Shown here in pieces: positions 1 through 7,509 of a stretch of 64,000 nt of DNA. The notes beneath the pieces were generated by a model. The model saw only the letters and a list, made by a program, of their open reading frames with translations. It ran no database searches and was not told where the DNA came from. Made by a program: the position numbers and the translations under genes. Position 1 is the stretch's first letter. The number at the start of each line of letters is the position of its first letter. Source of the stretch: Yoonia sp. (GTDB lineage: Bacteria > Pseudomonadota > Alphaproteobacteria > Rhodobacterales > Rhodobacteraceae); NCBI RefSeq assembly GCF_018402175.1, contig NZ_JAGYJK010000006.1, positions 1 through 64,000 of the forward strand, in the 5' to 3' direction.

Positions 1-49
1 GGGCTGGATAAGTAGAATTTTCTCGGCGAGATGAACGAGGAGATTTCGA

Positions 50-232
50 ATGAAGACAAGCAGATACACTGAAGCACAGATCATCGCGATCCAGCGGCAG
101 GCTGAAGGCGGTGTGCCGGTGGCCGAGCTGTGCCGTGAACACGGGATGAGCGACGCGTCATTTTACAAATGGCGGGCCAAGTATGGCGGCATGGATGCGT
201 CGACGGCCAGCCAGAAAAGATTTAACATATAA
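50..232 (+). pseudogene. IS3-family transposase OrfA, truncated
   Basis: The first ~50 residues (start MKTSRYTEAQIIAI, then the helix-turn-helix with HGMSDASFYKWRAKYGG) are a typical OrfA N-terminus of an IS3-family (IS407-like) element. Full OrfA is near 85-90 residues. Here the similarity stops near position 203, after which the frame runs into unrelated AT-rich DNA and ends at 232. OrfB is absent, so this is a dead fragment. It marks the left edge of the acquired island that carries the restriction-modification genes. The start has a fair Shine-Dalgarno stretch (GAGGAGA) a few bases upstream. Confidence 0.85.
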
Positions 233-425
233 ATCCTCCAGCTTTAAGCAGAGAATTACGCCCAAGAGCTTTATTCAACGGATCCCAACCCTAAGCAAGG
301 CCATGGGCATCTTCTACTCAAGACTGAGTCGGGCGGGTGATCGCAACTGTACTGTTAGCTCAACCCTTGAAATACCATCGAGGGCAGCCATAGTCCTAGC
401 AATAATATAACAAAGGAGTCCGAAG
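233..425. other. AT-rich leader without a recognisable gene
   Basis: This stretch lies between the IS3 fragment and the putative restriction gene. No protein family could be recognised in any frame. Its AT content is clearly higher than in the phosphonate region, and it presumably holds the promoter of the next gene. An AAAGGAG Shine-Dalgarno sequence sits at 412-418. Confidence 0.5.
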
Positions 426-1607
426 TTGTCGTTCTCAAATATCAGAACTGCGGTATGTGCGGCTGTGCCCTCGCTACACAATGAGGAATATTGGAGCACC
501 AAGGAAGCTGCATTGATAATATCATATACCAGTAGAAATACGGGTGACCTCCACAAAACTGTGAGAGATGCAAATAATTACAATCCCCGGTCACACAAAA
601 CCCACATCGATATTACCTCTGGAAATGATGTGCCCATTGGGCTGAGCCCCGTACTTGATTTCTTGGACGCTCGACCCGAGCTCGGCGATCGGGAATTCGC
701 GGCACGCCTAAACAGACAGAACCTAATCTCCATAGGTGGTTTCGCACCATTCACTTCGGATTGGCAAAATTATAAAATTCATATAGCCCCATTTAGCCGC
801 AACGATAACACTAACCCCAGTGTGCAGCTACTGCAATATGGTGATCTGCTCCCATTACGTGAGACTCTTACTGTTGGTCAATCAATGATCCTTATCAAGG
901 ATATAAGTGGAATATTTGATGTTTTTGGTGTAAATACAGATAACGATATCCAACAGATGTTAGCAGGCAAAACAAAGAGAATGTTTCTAAACAATCATTC
1001 CGTTGTTCCGGGACCCGAACACGCTCTAGAAGCTAACACTGCTATTGCTGAGGAAAAGGGAACGAAACAGAAGCCTTCGAAAACGAGTGCAAAACCGTCT
1101 CGTGTCCAAGATCCACTCATTAGGAGATTGATAGAAAACCGTGGTATGCAAGTAGTCCGAGAGTACTATACTAACATAGGATGTATTGTAACAGACGTCC
1201 ACACAGCTGAAAAGGCAATTGCTGCTGGACTTGAACCATATCCTGGGTTTGACCAACAAGTTCGAAATGCAGAAGCTCTTGTTGCAAATTGTGAAACCAA
1301 AGCTACCACCACCAATGGTGCTTATGTTGAGCTAACTCTGAACGAATTAAAGAATTTAATTGATGATAAATTTGCCCAGCTTTGCGTCGTTCATTCAATT
1401 GTTCTAATTAGTGGGTCCGAAGGGGATACGGTCGCGACTGGTGGAACACTGTTGCAGCTTAAAGTTCAAAGGAGCGAAGAACTGAAGCAAGCCATCCAAC
1501 ACCTTGCCAAGATAAATGAAAATCTAAAGTCGATTGATGCGACAATTTCAGCATCGTCCATAAAGGTATTGGTTTCGACAAACACAGATGCTCTAGTAAG
1601 GCTCTAG
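426..1607 (+). CDS. Putative restriction endonuclease (PD-(D/E)XK-like, DUF3883/Mrr-type C-terminal domain)
   Basis: This is a 393-residue protein starting at TTG with AAAGGAG seven bases upstream. Residues 1-200 match nothing I recognise. Residues 205-228 form a charged Lys/Ser linker. Residues 229-393 resemble the nuclease fold of DUF3883/Mrr-like proteins: a GFD motif with Asp276, then Cys-Glu290-Thr-Lys292 followed by VELTLNEL, fitting the D...ExK catalytic arrangement. It is convergent with two cytosine-5 methyltransferase genes and ends 9 bp from the first, the usual setting of a type II restriction gene. The endonuclease role is inferred from context plus this motif; the recognition sequence cannot be told. 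AT-rich codon use marks it as acquired. A different DNA-binding or defence role remains possible. Confidence 0.6.
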   Translation: MSFSNIRTAVCAAVPSLHNEEYWSTKEAALIISYTSRNTGDLHKTVRDANNYNPRSHKTHIDITSGNDVPIGLSPVLDFLDARPELGDREFAARLNRQNLISIGGFAPFTSDWQNYKIHIAPFSRNDNTNPSVQLLQYGDLLPLRETLTVGQSMILIKDISGIFDVFGVNTDNDIQQMLAGKTKRMFLNNHSVVPGPEHALEANTAIAEEKGTKQKPSKTSAKPSRVQDPLIRRLIENRGMQVVREYYTNIGCIVTDVHTAEKAIAAGLEPYPGFDQQVRNAEALVANCETKATTTNGAYVELTLNELKNLIDDKFAQLCVVHSIVLISGSEGDTVATGGTLLQLKVQRSEELKQAIQHLAKINENLKSIDATISASSIKVLVSTNTDALVRL

Positions 1608-1616
1608 AAAAGATGC

Positions 1617-2654
1617 TTAAGCATACTCTTCGAGGAGATTTGAAATGGCTGCTTGAGCTAGGGGAACTGGCACCGCATTGCCGATCAGTCGGTAGGTTGG
1701 AGTGTACCTGCATTCTAGATTTAAGCGAAGCTGTTCAAAGTGGTCTGGGAATCCTTGAAGACGAAATCCTTCTAAAGGAGAAATTCGCCTGACGATATCG
1801 TTCTCGCATGCATCACGGCTGTGATCAGGGTTCGGCTTTTCTCCAAAGATGTAACGTTCGGAAAAATAGTTATCTTGGTTAGCACGATGCCACTTCGCCA
1901 TTGTAGCAGTGATTGGGCGGGAGATAGCTCGGTCTATTCGAATGTCGCCTTGCCACTTTATATTGCGCCTTAAAACAGTTTTTCTTGTCTTAAACGGAAT
2001 GATGTGATCTTTGTCTAGGCTGCGCTCTAGAAGATGCCAAGTTGTTGGGTACAAGCCGTTATTTCTAGATGTACGCTGAAGTGTAGGGAGTGTCCCCTTC
2101 TTCTTAGTGTCTTTTCTTACGCCACAGAAAAAAATCCTACGACGCTGCTGAGGAACACCAAAATCACTCGCACAAAGGTCGAGGATGTGGGTGTGGTAGC
2201 CAGCAAGTTCAAGTTCACCAACAATCTTGGCAAGGGTTTCTCCCTTTCCAAGATTTCGTATTTTCTGTACATTTTCGAGTACGAATAGTTTTGGCCGATA
2301 ACTTCGAAGTATGTCACAGATTTTGAATATTAATGTGCCGCGTGGGTCATCAAGTCCTAGACGATGGCCAATATTGGCAAACGGCTGACAAGGGAATCCA
2401 GCTAGCAAGAGGTCGAAATCTGGAAGATCAATTAGCTGATCGTCGGTCGGAAAGGTTAAGTCAGTTCTTATGTTGTTAACATCGTCTATGAATAGCTCGT
2501 CAGAACCGAAAGAGCGCTGGTAAAATTTCTTGCATAGCGGATCGGAGTCAGACGATGCGACTGGGATCAATCCGCCGAAATCGTGATTTAAAAGCCCTGC
2601 TGCAAGGCGAAACCCACCGATTCCACAAAATAGATCAACATACCTTATGGTCAT
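1617..2654 (-). CDS. DNA (cytosine-5-)-methyltransferase, first of a pair
   Basis: This 345-residue enzyme transfers a methyl group from S-adenosylmethionine to C5 of cytosine. Motifs appear in order: motif I DLFCGIGGF (residues 7-15), motif IV GFPCQPF with catalytic Cys89, motif VI LENV (126-129), motif VIII QQRRRIFF (169-176), a short target-recognition region, and motif X LIGNAVPVP near the C-terminus. The start chosen is the ATG at 2654, because it begins right before motif I and overlaps the stop of the upstream methyltransferase as ATGA. The longer reading to 2783 only adds out-of-frame sequence of that gene. It is translationally coupled to its partner and convergent with the putative nuclease, so the three probably form one restriction-modification system. 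Confidence 0.93.
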   Translation of the reverse strand: MTIRYVDLFCGIGGFRLAAGLLNHDFGGLIPVASSDSDPLCKKFYQRSFGSDELFIDDVNNIRTDLTFPTDDQLIDLPDFDLLLAGFPCQPFANIGHRLGLDDPRGTLIFKICDILRSYRPKLFVLENVQKIRNLGKGETLAKIVGELELAGYHTHILDLCASDFGVPQQRRRIFFCGVRKDTKKKGTLPTLQRTSRNNGLYPTTWHLLERSLDKDHIIPFKTRKTVLRRNIKWQGDIRIDRAISRPITATMAKWHRANQDNYFSERYIFGEKPNPDHSRDACENDIVRRISPLEGFRLQGFPDHFEQLRLNLECRYTPTYRLIGNAVPVPLAQAAISNLLEEYA

Positions 2655-4087
2655 ATGATGCCAAACTCCTCGATAGTCGCACGGATAGCTCGGCCTACTG
2701 CTCGAGCGACGAGCGGAGAGACTGCATTCCCAATCTGCCGGTACCACTCGTTCGGATAGCCTAAGAATAGGTAGTCGTCGCAAAAGCCTTGGACTCGAGC
2801 GGCCTCTCGAGGGGTGAGGCCGCGTGCCTGATTCGGGTGAATATACATGTGACAGTCGTAGTACATGTGAGCAGTTATCGTCTTACAAGGCTTCCGTGGG
2901 TCCAGCTTGTAGAATTTGTCTTTAAATATGCCGTCTCGTGATTTGTATGGATTGATATCGTGAATAGATGCCGCCGATGAATCTTCACCGGGCGCAAGTC
3001 TTCTATATATCTCGATGTCGCGTTGGTTATTGTATTTTGCTCTGTGGTTAAAAAGAAAGAGCGGCACCTGTCCGTTATTCAGACAAGTGGAGTAGGGTGT
3101 TAGAGCCATCGGATATGACGAAATAGTATATCCAAACCTTTCGTTCTCCAATTCTGTTCTATTTCTAATATTTTTGGCCTCCAGCACAGGGAGATCCATA
3201 ATCGCATCGGCAAGTGTGAAGGTGGGAATCGTCGACTTTTCGTTTAGCAGCCGATCTTGGAAATATTTAAAGATCATACTGAATTTCTCGTGGTTTCGAG
3301 TTTTTACGGCTAAAATAAAAACACGTTCTCTATTTTGAGGAGCTCCAAAGTCAAGTGCGTTAAGTTTGACCGCCGCACAAGTAAAGCCGTGATCAACAAA
3401 ATCATTTTGGAGTTTTGGCAATCCAGACATCATCAGTGGAACATTCTCCATCAAAGCTACTTGCGCTTCGCAATGGTCAATTGCTGAAAGAAACCGTCTG
3501 TAAAGCTGGTTCCTTGGGTCGTCGCTTAGACGCTGTCTATTTGCATTGCTAAACCCTTGGCATGGAGGACCACCTACAACCAATGGTGCGGTAGGTAGTC
3601 CTTTTAGAACCACGTCTTGCTCAATTGAGGCATGAATGATCTGCTCCGCAGCTAAGTGCGGTCTATTCACCCCATAGGTCTGCAGTGCAGCATTATCACT
3701 GTCTAGTGCGCAGATCGGCATAAAGCCAGAGTCTTCCAGTCCGATCGAGAGACCTCCAGCCCCCGCAAATAGGTCAATAAACGGAATTCCAATTTTCGAT
3801 TCTTGTAATATTTGTTTTCGTCCATGATCGCAGAAACGACCAATTGGGCATTTAAAACATGTGGGCTTCGTGTCGTGACAGTAGAGCTTGCCAATCGCCC
3901 GTAGTTTCAATATCCGATCACGACTTGAAAGTTGTGACGTGCCAAGTCCACCTATGCGGCTTGCTACTCGTCTTTCATCCTCGGCTGATCCGTCGACTGC
4001 GGAAAAGCGTGCGACGTCGAGGATACGCATGCTGAGGGCTTCCCAAGGCTTGCTAGTCTTTTTTACGATTTCACAAGCAGCATTCAA
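2651..4087 (-). CDS. DNA (cytosine-5-)-methyltransferase with an N-terminal Nth-type [4Fe-4S] motif
   Basis: The protein has 478 residues. Methyltransferase motifs run from residue 104: DLFAGAGGLS (motif I), GGPPCQGFSN with catalytic Cys176, MENV (213-216), QNRERVFI (251-258) and a C-terminal QIGNAV. The ~100 residues before motif I are unusual. They contain Cys70, Cys77, Cys80 and Cys86 spaced C-X6-C-X2-C-X5-C, the iron-sulfur loop of endonuclease III/MutY glycosylases, preceded by a segment like that family's C-terminal third. The catalytic Lys/Asp part of a glycosylase is missing. The start is TTG at 4087 with GGAGGGG just upstream; no other start exists before the in-frame stop at 4178-4180. 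Two C5 methyltransferases next to one nuclease often methylate the two strands of an asymmetric site (inference). Confidence 0.88.
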   Translation of the reverse strand: MNAACEIVKKTSKPWEALSMRILDVARFSAVDGSAEDERRVASRIGGLGTSQLSSRDRILKLRAIGKLYCHDTKPTCFKCPIGRFCDHGRKQILQESKIGIPFIDLFAGAGGLSIGLEDSGFMPICALDSDNAALQTYGVNRPHLAAEQIIHASIEQDVVLKGLPTAPLVVGGPPCQGFSNANRQRLSDDPRNQLYRRFLSAIDHCEAQVALMENVPLMMSGLPKLQNDFVDHGFTCAAVKLNALDFGAPQNRERVFILAVKTRNHEKFSMIFKYFQDRLLNEKSTIPTFTLADAIMDLPVLEAKNIRNRTELENERFGYTISSYPMALTPYSTCLNNGQVPLFLFNHRAKYNNQRDIEIYRRLAPGEDSSAASIHDINPYKSRDGIFKDKFYKLDPRKPCKTITAHMYYDCHMYIHPNQARGLTPREAARVQGFCDDYLFLGYPNEWYRQIGNAVSPLVARAVGRAIRATIEEFGII

Positions 4088-4411
4088 AGCTCCCCTCCAA
4101 ATTAACGGATCAAACTCTACGCTAGATGTTGAGACTCTAGCTGTGTTCCCTACCGGTTGTAGATGTATAGTTGGACGTCACAGTTTGCACAAGATGGGTT
4201 TCAGAGCCATCCAATAGTTAAAATATGACATATGTCTTGGCGAGCAGGCCACTTGTACAATATCAATTGGCGACACTTGACCTCGACTCGGGAGCTAGTG
4301 TTCAGCGCCTGAAATAGGATTCCCAAAGCCGCTCAGCCTTGGCATGAATGGCGGATGAGACGCACCGACATCTGCCTTTATCTTGGCTTCGCCGACCGCT
4401 CCGAGCTTTAA
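4088..4411. other. Gene-free junction between the methyltransferase and an IS630 remnant
   Basis: This stretch holds no recognisable gene. On the minus strand the methyltransferase frame stays open for 30 more codons (to the stop at 4178-4180) without a usable start codon, which hints that the 5' part of a longer fused gene was lost. The right part merges into the degraded left end of an IS630-type element. Confidence 0.45.
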
Positions 4412-4681
4412 GCTCTACTGACCAACCGCAACACGCCGCGCAAACTCACCTAGCGGGCGGGTATTGTGCTTGCGACAAGTGATGGCGTGGGGACGGTTGA
4501 GATCATGCGGCGGACGGGCATGTCGAAGCCGACGGTTTGGCGCTGGCAGGAACGGTATCTCGATGAAGGTGTGCCGGGGCTCAAGCGCGACAAGACGCGG
4601 CCCTCGCATGTTCCGCCGCTTCCTAGAGAGATCCGGTTAAAGGTGATCGCTAAGACTGTGCAGGAGACGACGCGCAATGCC
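4412..4681 (+). pseudogene. IS630-family transposase, N-terminal remnant
   Basis: The frame reads ALLTNRNTPRKLT, then a TAG codon at 4451-4453 where the family has Trp, then a helix-turn-helix segment with VEIMRRTGMSKPTVWRW and a linker ending near IAKTVQETT. This is the DNA-binding N-terminus of IS630-type transposases common in Rhodobacteraceae. The catalytic DDE domain is absent: similarity stops at about 4681, where unrelated sequence is joined. The nonsense codon and the truncation show it is dead. Confidence 0.8.
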
Positions 4682-4723
4682 GATCTGGGCGAAGGCTCTC
4701 TGCGCTCAATTAGGAGAATGCTA

Positions 4724-4891
4724 ATGACCAATGTTGATGAACGCCTAGCAGTCGGGTCAGGACATATGGAGGCCGGCGTGCTTGCCGAGCCGATTGCCGC
4801 TTACGCGGCTCACCTGTCTGGCCTCGGTTACACCGCGCTGACGATCAAGGGATATATTCGCGCAAGCAAATCCTATTCAATAACGGGATAG
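4724..4891 (+). pseudogene. Tyrosine recombinase/integrase, N-terminal fragment
   Basis: An ATG with AGGAG seven bases upstream opens a 55-codon frame containing EPIAAYAAHLSGLGYTALT. This resembles the start of the SAM-like core-binding domain of tyrosine site-specific recombinases, of the kind found in tandem integrase modules. The catalytic domain is missing: the frame breaks near 4870 and runs into the 3' end of the opposing HEPN gene. The family call rests on a short stretch and is tentative. Confidence 0.5.
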
Positions 4892-5538
4892 AACGGCTTT
4901 CCCCAGTTTTCATTGGGATTGTCCATCATGATGTCGATGAGCACTGGCATCAGGAAACCAAGGATCTCGGCGCCGTCCCGAACCTGGGATCGGTTCACGC
5001 TGCTGTTCCAAGTTGATCCACCGTGAACAAGCTGATTCCGCAACACATATAGCCGGTCAAAGACGAAGCTAAGAACGCGCGCGCTGTCGCCTGCTTGGAA
5101 GGACTGCGCGAAGGATCGGGCCGAGGTCTTGAAGCGATCCTCCCAATCCTCGAACCCGTCAATCCCATTGTGGTATTGCCAGAAGGGATTGAAGACAAAA
5201 CGGTTCTCCATAAGCATCCGAACTGGGCCGGAGAACCGCTGCCACAGCGCTTTGTAGATAAGGCGTTCTTTATCAAGTGCGACCAGCCGCCTGAAATAGT
5301 CTACAAAGGCTGCGCGTTCCCCTAAGGCTACCGCTTGAAACTCGCGTTCGTCCGCATAGGCAGCATTGAACGCAATCCAAAGGAAAATGAAGCGCGCATC
5401 ATCATCCTCGGCGCACGCCTCTGCACGACCGATCCAACTGATGGCTCGATGAGCGCGCAGTCCCATCGTTTTGGGGAAGCCTTCGCGAATGGCGCGTTGT
5501 TTTGCTTTCAAGGCCGCATGGTCGAGACCGTTTTTCAT
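4873..5538 (-). CDS. HEPN-domain protein
   Basis: This is a 221-residue soluble alpha-helical protein. Near the C-terminus it has RNQLVHGG (Arg167-X4-His172), the R-X4-6-H signature of HEPN domains, which in many toxin and defence proteins forms a ribonuclease site. The upstream FIFLWIAFNAAYA helix is typical of Apea-like HEPN proteins. The start at 5538 was chosen because AGGA lies eight bases upstream; a longer reading to 5601 would enter the preceding gene remnant. It follows the decayed WYL-domain regulator by 22 bp on the same strand, so the two were probably one operon. The gene looks intact although its neighbours are fragments. Nuclease activity is not proven by sequence; some HEPN proteins are non-catalytic. 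Confidence 0.75.
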   Translation of the reverse strand: MKNGLDHAALKAKQRAIREGFPKTMGLRAHRAISWIGRAEACAEDDDARFIFLWIAFNAAYADEREFQAVALGERAAFVDYFRRLVALDKERLIYKALWQRFSGPVRMLMENRFVFNPFWQYHNGIDGFEDWEDRFKTSARSFAQSFQAGDSARVLSFVFDRLYVLRNQLVHGGSTWNSSVNRSQVRDGAEILGFLMPVLIDIMMDNPNENWGKPFYPVIE

Positions 5539-5560
5539 AATTAATTCCTGTTCAACATCG

Positions 5561-6310
5561 TCATGGCAAAGCGTCGAAATCTGACCTTTGGTGACCTGCA
5601 ACCAATTCGCGCAAGCCTGTGGGCGCTGAGACTTCCACTTTGTCGCCCCATTGAAAAAATTGCCATGCTATTTCTAGCCAACCCGCTGCCACGAACGTGC
5701 CGATCAGGCTGCCGTCGCCCTGCAGCTCGATGGTTTGGGTTGGGTGAAAACGGAATTCGGCTGTGTGCTCTGCGGCAGCAGGTGTGAAGCGCTATACGGC
5801 TTTGCCGTATCGTTTGTGATTGTGATAGACACCAAAGGCCATCGCCATATAGTTCGCGAGGGAGAAACTCGGAGCCAATTGGAAGCTTTTGTTCAGAACC
5901 TGTGCTTCTTGAATGCGGTTCATGCGGAAGTTGAGGATTTCTTTGCCACGGGCAGGTTGCCTTACCACAAGATAGCTGCGGTGTCCCAGCAGCATGCCAT
6001 GCGGCTCGATCACGCGCGGCTCAGCGCCCTTTGCTCAATCGCAAACGCGCAATCGGAACGGGCCACGCAGCGCTTCCATGACCGCATCTGTCACGGCAGG
6101 CTTAAGTCCTACGGTAGGGCCGGGTCACGCGACCCGGCCAGATGCAGCCAGCACGACATCTGCATCGGCTTCCGACCGAAGTGCGTTTCTAGGGTTCAAG
6201 CGCACCAAGAGCACATCGCGTAGATCCTACAGTGCGCGTGAATGTCGTAGCCGACCTTTGTCGCAAGCAGTACGTGCGGCGATTTCCAGAGCTTCAATCG
6301 CCGTCTGCGG
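5561..6310 (-). pseudogene. WYL-domain transcriptional regulator, decayed
   Basis: Reading the minus strand in one frame recovers most of a WYL-domain regulator: PGPTVGLKPAVTDAVMEAL, EPRVIEPHGMLLGHRSYLVV, EILNFRMNRIQEAQVL, then FRFHPTQTIELQGDGSL and VAAGWLEIAWQFFQWGD. The frame is broken by a TAG at 5792-5794 (where Trp is expected), TGA at 6035-6037, TGA at 6125-6127 and a TAG further upstream. A one-base loss near 5638 precedes the last ~20 codons, which end at the TGA at 5561-5563. The N-terminal helix-turn-helix part is lost where the IS21 end begins, near 6310. Several nonsense codons make this a true pseudogene, not a sequencing slip. WYL proteins often repress defence genes, and its HEPN neighbour fits that. 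Confidence 0.8.
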
Positions 6311-6311
6311 G

Positions 6312-6403
6312 TTTCGGTAATTCCCGGACAAGCATTTCAGTAAATCCCGGACACGCGTTTCGGTAAATCCCGGACAGGGATTTCGCTAATTCCCGGACAG
6401 CTC
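6312..6403 (+). repeat. Four 23-bp tandem repeats at the IS21 left end
   Basis: Four copies of a unit TTTCGGTAAATCCCGGACA plus four variable bases begin at 6312, 6335, 6358 and 6381, an exact 23-bp period. IS21-family elements carry such multiple terminal repeats as transposase-binding sites. They mark the left end of the element and the place where it interrupts the WYL gene. Confidence 0.85.
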
Positions 6404-6482
6404 CGGGAAGGCTTGGGAGCGGTTGGTCATCGCCTGCGCCGTCACGGCATTCTGCCTGTCTTGAACAAGACCGGGAGGGACA

Positions 6483-7163
6483 ATGCCGAGACAGAAGCGA
6501 GCGAGGCGCACGACTGTGCAAGACATACGAGCGATACTGCGACTGACGCATGAACAGGGGCTTTCGGCACGTGAGGTTGCCGCGCGTCTGAAGCTCAGTA
6601 AAACGACGGTGGCGACTTATTTGAACCGGGTCCGTGAGGCGGGGCTGAACTGCTGGCCGCTGCCCAAGGGGCGGGATGACGATACCACGCTGAAGCAGGT
6701 TCTGTTCCAGCGCGTGGGGCGTCCACCCCGGGATCTGACCGAGCCCGATTGGCCGAAGATGGCAGCAGAGATGAAGCGCAAGGGCGTGACGCTTTTGCTG
6801 CTTTGGGAGGAATATCGGGCGGGTCACCCAGACGGCTATGGCTACACGTGGTTTTGCGAGCGTTACAGGGAGTTCGAGAGCCGGGTCAGTCCTCGTTACC
6901 GTAACCGCCATGAGGCTGGTGCGGTGATGCAAACCGATTACGCGGGCCACACCATTCCAGTCACTGATCCGGCGACCGGCCGCGAGCACCGCGCCCAAAT
7001 CTTCGTCGCGGTGCTTGGTGCATCCAATTACACGTTCGCCTGGGCCAGCCTGAGTCAGAAGCTACCTGACTGGATCGACGCCCAGGTTTCCAATGATCTG
7101 GACAGCACTTGTTATCTATACTGTTTCGCTCATCCGCCAGTCGCGTCGCAAACGCCACCCTGA
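6483..7163 (+). pseudogene. istA: IS21-family transposase IstA, truncated
   Basis: The first ~200 residues are a good IstA: an N-terminal helix-turn-helix (LSAREVAARLKLSKTTV), the EEYRAGHPDGYGYTWFCERY segment, and the start of the DDE core (VMQTDYAGHTIPV, with the first catalytic Asp). Full IstA is about 500 residues. Similarity ends after LPDWIDAQV near 7086, and the last 25 codons are unrelated. The rest of istA, istB and the right terminal repeats are missing. The element was cut by a later rearrangement that brought in an IS5 fragment. Confidence 0.9.
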
Positions 7164-7199
7164 CATCATCTTACCTCATTCAGTCTAACGACGGGGTGA

Positions 7200-7340
7200 C
7201 AGATTTCATCGTGATACGACAAAGGGTTCCGCTGCACCTGCGTGTCGATAGCACCTGCATGAAGGTCGAAGGGCAAGGCGAGCGGAACGCCCGCAAGCAT
7301 GGCGGCCGCAAACGGTGCGTCTGGCGCAAGGTCCACGTCC
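7200..7340 (+). pseudogene. IS5-family transposase, internal fragment
   Basis: The frame contains VPLHLRVDSTCMKVEGQGE followed by RNARKHGGRKRCVWRKVH, the well-conserved core of IS5-type transposases around the first catalytic Asp (VDST). Nothing before about 7190 or after 7337 in the frame fits the family, so only an internal piece remains. From 7341 to 7509 no feature was recognised; that stretch separates the insertion-sequence graveyard from the phosphonate cluster. Confidence 0.7.
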
Positions 7341-7509
7341 CCGGCATTTGGGCGCATGTTTTGGCCTTTATCCAATATGGACGAAACCTTTGGCCGTCAT
7401 GTGCGGAACGGCTTTTGTCCTTTGACAAGCCTGACCTGCCGCCACCAAAGCGGGCCAGTCAAACGGAGATCTTGTTCTCGTGACGTCGCCGTCGGTCGTA
7501 ACCGTCAGA

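Noticed and set aside
5735-6223. 162-codon plus-strand open frame
   Set aside because: The opposite strand clearly shows WYL-domain sequence, so this frame is a shadow of the pseudogene.
6312-6403. CRISPR-like array
   Set aside because: The 23-bp units are contiguous with only four variable bases each and lie at an IS21 end; there are no spacers or cas genes.
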